Positions 61,131 through 64,000 of a stretch of DNA of 64,000 nucleotides are shown here, piece after piece (positions within the stretch are counted from its first letter, which is position 1; each line of letters begins with the position of its first letter). Both the position numbers and the translations under genes were made by a program. The notes under the pieces are model-generated. The model was not told the origin of the DNA, did no database searches, and saw only the letters and a program-made list of their open reading frames with translations. Origin of the DNA: Sporolactobacillus laevolacticus DSM 442 (GTDB lineage: Bacteria; Bacillota; Bacilli; Bacillales; Sporolactobacillaceae); NCBI RefSeq assembly GCF_000497245.1, contig NZ_AWTC01000004.1, positions 157,633 to 221,632 on the forward strand. The letters are read 5' to 3'.

Positions 61131-61244
61131 ATAATCAATACGCGTACAGGAGATAAGGGGCAAACAAATATTATTGGTGGCCGACTAGATAAGGATAATT
61201 CTAGAGTAAATAAAAGAAGCCATTCAGTTGAGTTGAACTCGTGA
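61131..61244 (+). pseudogene. Remnant of ATP:cob(I)alamin adenosyltransferase (PduO type)
   Basis: Starting 14 bases after the S-component stop, one frame reads INTRTGDKGQTNIIGGRLDK followed by DNSRVNKRSHSVELNS and a stop. This is the conserved N-terminus of PduO/CobA2-type adenosyltransferases (YTRTGDKGQTSLIGGRVDKD...VDELNS) with a few changes. Everything after about residue 37 is missing and the start codon seems lost (ATA follows AAGGGGTGAATAAGG). The stop codon lies inside the terminator. It belonged to the riboswitch operon. Confidence 0.75.
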
Positions 61245-61260
61245 ATGGCTTCATTTTATT
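61216..61260. terminator. Terminator between the cobalamin operon and the permease gene
   Basis: GAAGCCATTCA (61216-61226) pairs perfectly with TGAATGGCTTC (61242-61252), followed by ATTTTATT. It can serve both converging genes. Confidence 0.85.
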
Positions 61261-61284
61261 AATATAATCCGCCTGCTATCAGTA

Positions 61285-62901
61285 TCAGTGCTGCACAGTC
61301 TCTCCTGTAACAACAGTTGCATCATCCTTCTTGCGAAGGCGTTGACTGATTTCAGCGTAAGAACCTAAATGCGGTCCTTCGAAACGATTCTTCGCATAAG
61401 CAAAGAAGTAGATTGTCAGGAGAACGAGTACAGAAATGAAGATTTTACCGGTGGCGTAATGCAGGGTGATGCTGCTTGTGATTGCCACATCACTTGGCGA
61501 AATGGTCATTAATACGATCAGGAAAATAATCCATGCACATGCAATGACACTGATCGGATTGCTCCATCCCTTCAGACTCCATGGACCATCGTCTTTTTCT
61601 GTCCAAGCACCTTTAAATTTGGCTCTTAATTTCAGGAATATCGGAATAAAGTACGAACCATACAGACCGATAACGCTCAATGACGTAATGACTGCATAGA
61701 CGTTGTTGAAGATGGCGGATAGGAAAGCAATCAGAGCAACGAGCCAGATCGCGTAATTTGGTGTGTAGAATTTCTTGGAAACACGAGCCCAAATATGGGA
61801 TAGCGGCAGCCCTTTGTCACGACTGAAGGCAAACACCATACGCGAGGACGAAGTGATCGAGGAAAGACCACAGAACCACATCGCAATGGTGATCATCCAC
61901 AGCATCGCCTGGCCGAACCAGCCGCCGACGGCTTGCTGAATGGCAACGATAAAGGCGTTATTTCCAGCCTGGGCAACAGCTGCCGGATCTTTGATCGACA
62001 TCGTAACAATTGCAAGAAGGATGAAACCGAAGATGCCGGAAATGGCGACAGAAAGATAAACGCCCCATGGCGCTCTGACCTTCGGATCGATTGTTTCTTC
62101 ACTGGTATGTGCGGAAGCGTCATATCCGGTCAATGTCCATTGCGCCTGCAGTAGGCCAACGAGAAAGGCAAACCAGTAAGGCATGCTGCCGCTTGTCATT
62201 GTTGAGAAATTTGCATTGAAGAGATAGCCGACGTCGTGGTGCGGACCAAAAGCAGTGAGGACACCAATAATGATAAAGACACCGATGATATGATAGATCG
62301 CTGAAAATGAGTTCAGTTTGGAAACGACATTGATACCGATATGGTTCAGCGTCGCGTGCATCAATAGAATGACGGCGTAGGTAATCAGTATTTGCACATG
62401 TGTCGGATTGCCGAAGATCAAGGCAGAGGCGAAACCGGCACAGCCGAAGTCGATTCCGGCAACGATTGTGACTTGGCCGATGATATTGAGCCAACCGGTG
62501 AACCAGCCCCATCTCGGTCCCCCCAGAATCGATGCCCAGTGATAGATTGCTCCGGATGTTGGAATAGATGACGTGAGTTCAGCCATTGCCGCAGCAATGA
62601 ATAAAACAAACAGTGTAACGAGCGGCCAGCCGACACCCATGATTGCCGGTCCGCCCTGATTAAATCCGTAGCCGTATAGCGTTACTGCGCCGGTTAGAAT
62701 AGAAATGATTGAAAATGAGACGGCGAAGTTTGAAAAGCCGCCCATGTCTCGCAACAATTCCTGTTTATAGCCGAACGACTTAAGATCCTCAGATGAAACA
62801 TTTTGAGCTCTGGCTCCCTGAACGGAACGGTTTGCCTTGAAAATAATGGCAAACATGACGACAAGTAGGATCAAGTTCACCAGAATACCGAATAGCAGCA
62901 T
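61285..62901 (-). CDS. APC-superfamily amino acid/choline/ethanolamine-type permease
   Basis: 538 residues, about 12 membrane segments plus an extra N-terminal one. FGYKQELLRDMGGFSNFAVSFSIISILTGAVTLYGYGFNQGGP is the opening of the GABA/choline/ACT branch of APC carriers, and TGYDASAHTSEETIDPKVRAPWGVY is its loop 6-7 signature. It is divergent from eutA, so ethanolamine or another amine is a plausible substrate. ATG 62901 with AAAGGAG upstream; TTG 62907 is too close to that site. Confidence 0.83.
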   Translation of the reverse strand: MLLFGILVNLILLVVMFAIIFKANRSVQGARAQNVSSEDLKSFGYKQELLRDMGGFSNFAVSFSIISILTGAVTLYGYGFNQGGPAIMGVGWPLVTLFVLFIAAAMAELTSSIPTSGAIYHWASILGGPRWGWFTGWLNIIGQVTIVAGIDFGCAGFASALIFGNPTHVQILITYAVILLMHATLNHIGINVVSKLNSFSAIYHIIGVFIIIGVLTAFGPHHDVGYLFNANFSTMTSGSMPYWFAFLVGLLQAQWTLTGYDASAHTSEETIDPKVRAPWGVYLSVAISGIFGFILLAIVTMSIKDPAAVAQAGNNAFIVAIQQAVGGWFGQAMLWMITIAMWFCGLSSITSSSRMVFAFSRDKGLPLSHIWARVSKKFYTPNYAIWLVALIAFLSAIFNNVYAVITSLSVIGLYGSYFIPIFLKLRAKFKGAWTEKDDGPWSLKGWSNPISVIACAWIIFLIVLMTISPSDVAITSSITLHYATGKIFISVLVLLTIYFFAYAKNRFEGPHLGSYAEISQRLRKKDDATVVTGETVQH

Positions 62902-63272
62902 ACACAAGGAACTCCTTTGTTTTGGAATAATTGTTAATTACGGCTGCACTACCTATATCGTTATGATTTATAAAATAATACATAAAATTCCGAATTTAAT
63001 AGACGGATTTTCGGAGCAACGGTTATTCTTTTTAGATGAAGCATTTCAATGACTGAGGAGCTAAAACATACACGTTCACTCGTTAACTATCATCTTTTTG
63101 TGTTACATCACCTTACATTCATAGGAAAAAATAAGTTTTTTTTGTTCTTTCGACGATTAAATGAGTTAAAATGAACACTAAAAGTAACGTTTTCTAACAT
63201 GCATTAAATGATAGCATATCTTGGTATTTCTGCAACACATTAATTTGGCAAATGGAGAGGAATGAATCGAAG
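62902..63272. other. Divergent intergenic region permease/eutA
   Basis: About 370 bases, AT-rich. A weak promoter for eutA may be near 63150-63175 (TTGTTC ... TTAAAATG). No ORF and no clear EutV-type antiterminator hairpin pair was recognised. GGAGAGG at 63254-63260 is the nearest ribosome site for eutA. Confidence 0.4.
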
Positions 63273-64000
63273 TTGGAAAGTGCCGTTTTAAGTGTGGGTA
63301 TAGACATTGGAACGTCGACAACACAATTGGTTCTGACCAGGTTGACGATTCAAAACAAGGCTTCCTCGTTTTCAGTTCCGAGCATTGTCATCTCAAAGAA
63401 AGAAATCATCTATCAAAGTGGTATTATTTTTACCCCTTTATTGGATGGGTACACCATTGATTATTCGCGCATTGCGCAATTTGTCTCTCAGGAATACCTG
63501 AAAGCGGGAATTGATAGGCAAACGATACAGATGGGTGCGATTATCATAACAGGTGAAACGGCCCGTAAGGAAAATGCGGAGAGAGTCATCCAGACCCTAA
63601 GCCATGATGCCGGGGATTTTGTCGTTGCGACAGCAGGGCCTGACTTGGAAGGTATTCTGGCAGCAAAGGGTGCGGGAGCTGGTAAGTATTCTAAGGAAAA
63701 AAAAGTCCCGGTTATTAACCTTGATATTGGCGGGGGGACCACGAATCTGGCTGCGCTGGATGGTGATCAGGTTCTGGATACCGCCTGCTTCGATGTAGGC
63801 GGTCGGTTAATCAGAATTAATCCGACCAGCTTGGAAGTGAGCTATATTGCCCCGAAAATCAAGCATTTAATTCACCAGTTGAACCTCGGGCTTCTTGAGG
63901 GCAGCGTGCTGCAATCGGCAGAACAGCTGAATCCGATTATTGATGTGTTGGTACACGTGCTGGAGAACAGTGTCGGAATTGGTGAAAGGAATCCTTTTTT
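63273..64000 (+). CDS. eutA: Ethanolamine ammonia-lyase reactivating factor EutA, cut off by the window end
   Basis: At least 242 residues, open to the last base. Actin/Hsp70-like ATPase fold: VGIDIGTSTTQLVLTRL (phosphate loop 1, about residues 8-24), GAIIITGETARKENA (the EutA signature, about 92-106), VATAGPDLEGILAAKGAGAG and NLDIGGGTTNLAALDG (phosphate loop 2, about 151-166). It exchanges damaged cobalamin in EutBC. TTG 63273 is the likely start, about 12 bases after GGAGAGG. eutBC would be expected downstream. It depends on the cofactor imported by the neighbouring operon. Confidence 0.92.
   Translation, partial: MESAVLSVGIDIGTSTTQLVLTRLTIQNKASSFSVPSIVISKKEIIYQSGIIFTPLLDGYTIDYSRIAQFVSQEYLKAGIDRQTIQMGAIIITGETARKENAERVIQTLSHDAGDFVVATAGPDLEGILAAKGAGAGKYSKEKKVPVINLDIGGGTTNLAALDGDQVLDTACFDVGGRLIRINPTSLEVSYIAPKIKHLIHQLNLGLLEGSVLQSAEQLNPIIDVLVHVLENSVGIGERNPF

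Overview
The window looks like chromosome of an endospore-forming, flagellated Firmicute of the order Bacillales. It carries spoIIID, then mbl, then the flhO/flhP rod-hook genes in the order known from Bacillus. It also has Gram-positive PTS genes, a Wzz/BY-kinase/PHP-phosphatase capsule module, a levansucrase relic and a bacteriocin-immunity type gene, which together fit a Sporolactobacillus-like organism. The genus is an inference, not something the sequence proves. No rRNA, tRNA or CRISPR array was seen.

Layout. 1-1.5 kb: a hairpin-rich end of an upstream element, a small bacteriocin-like peptide gene with an immunity gene on the minus strand, and a block of short A-rich repeats. 1.65-5.9 kb: conserved core (spoIIID, mbl, flhO, flhP, an EpuA-type membrane protein, fabZ). 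6.1-21.2 kb: a metabolic island of moderate G+C. It has two PyrD paralogs, a CTP-synthase-like amidotransferase, an AAHS-type transporter, an IclR regulator, a three-gene translationally coupled operon (M20 carbamoyl-amidase, PyrK, PyrD), a CPHC thioredoxin-fold protein, a FadR-type regulator, a gamma-glutamyltransferase-like protein, a second MFS carrier, two short ChrA proteins and a dihydroorotase-like amidohydrolase. Read together, PyrD/PyrK, dihydroorotase and an N-carbamoyl-amino-acid amidase are the three steps of reductive orotate breakdown to aspartate (the classical Clostridium oroticum route). This is the main functional hypothesis of the window.

22-42.4 kb: two AT-rich surface-polysaccharide loci. 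Locus 1 has galU, a polyprenyl-phosphate sugar transferase, glycosyltransferases, Wzy-like and Wzx-like proteins, rmlACBD and an acyltransferase. Locus 2 has Wzz, BY-kinase, PHP phosphatase, a second sugar transferase and a glycosyltransferase. Each is preceded by a member of the same unrecognised family of about 82 residues. Between them lies wreckage: a deleted and frameshifted levansucrase gene, an IS3-family remnant and a broken STAND-type ATPase regulator. 42.4-45.3 kb is a second IS graveyard (frameshifted IS30, two tails of an IS4-like transposase) around a heptad-repeat coiled-coil gene and an orphan sigma-70 family gene.

45.7-51 kb: a PRD/EIIB/EIIA regulator followed by an operon of class II aldolase, galactitol-type PTS EIIA, EIIB and EIIC, and a small membrane protein. 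51.2-58.1 kb (minus strand): an ABC importer operon with an alkaline-phosphatase-superfamily enzyme, a PHP phosphatase and a DeoR regulator, probably for an organophosphate. 58.4-61.2 kb: a cobalamin riboswitch controlling an alpha/alpha-barrel surface protein, a DUF4430 protein and an ECF S component. These are the two domains of animal intrinsic factor made as separate membrane-anchored proteins, followed by a relic of a PduO cobalamin adenosyltransferase. 61.3-64 kb: an APC permease and the start of eutA (ethanolamine ammonia-lyase reactivase), a consumer of the same cofactor; eutA runs off the window.
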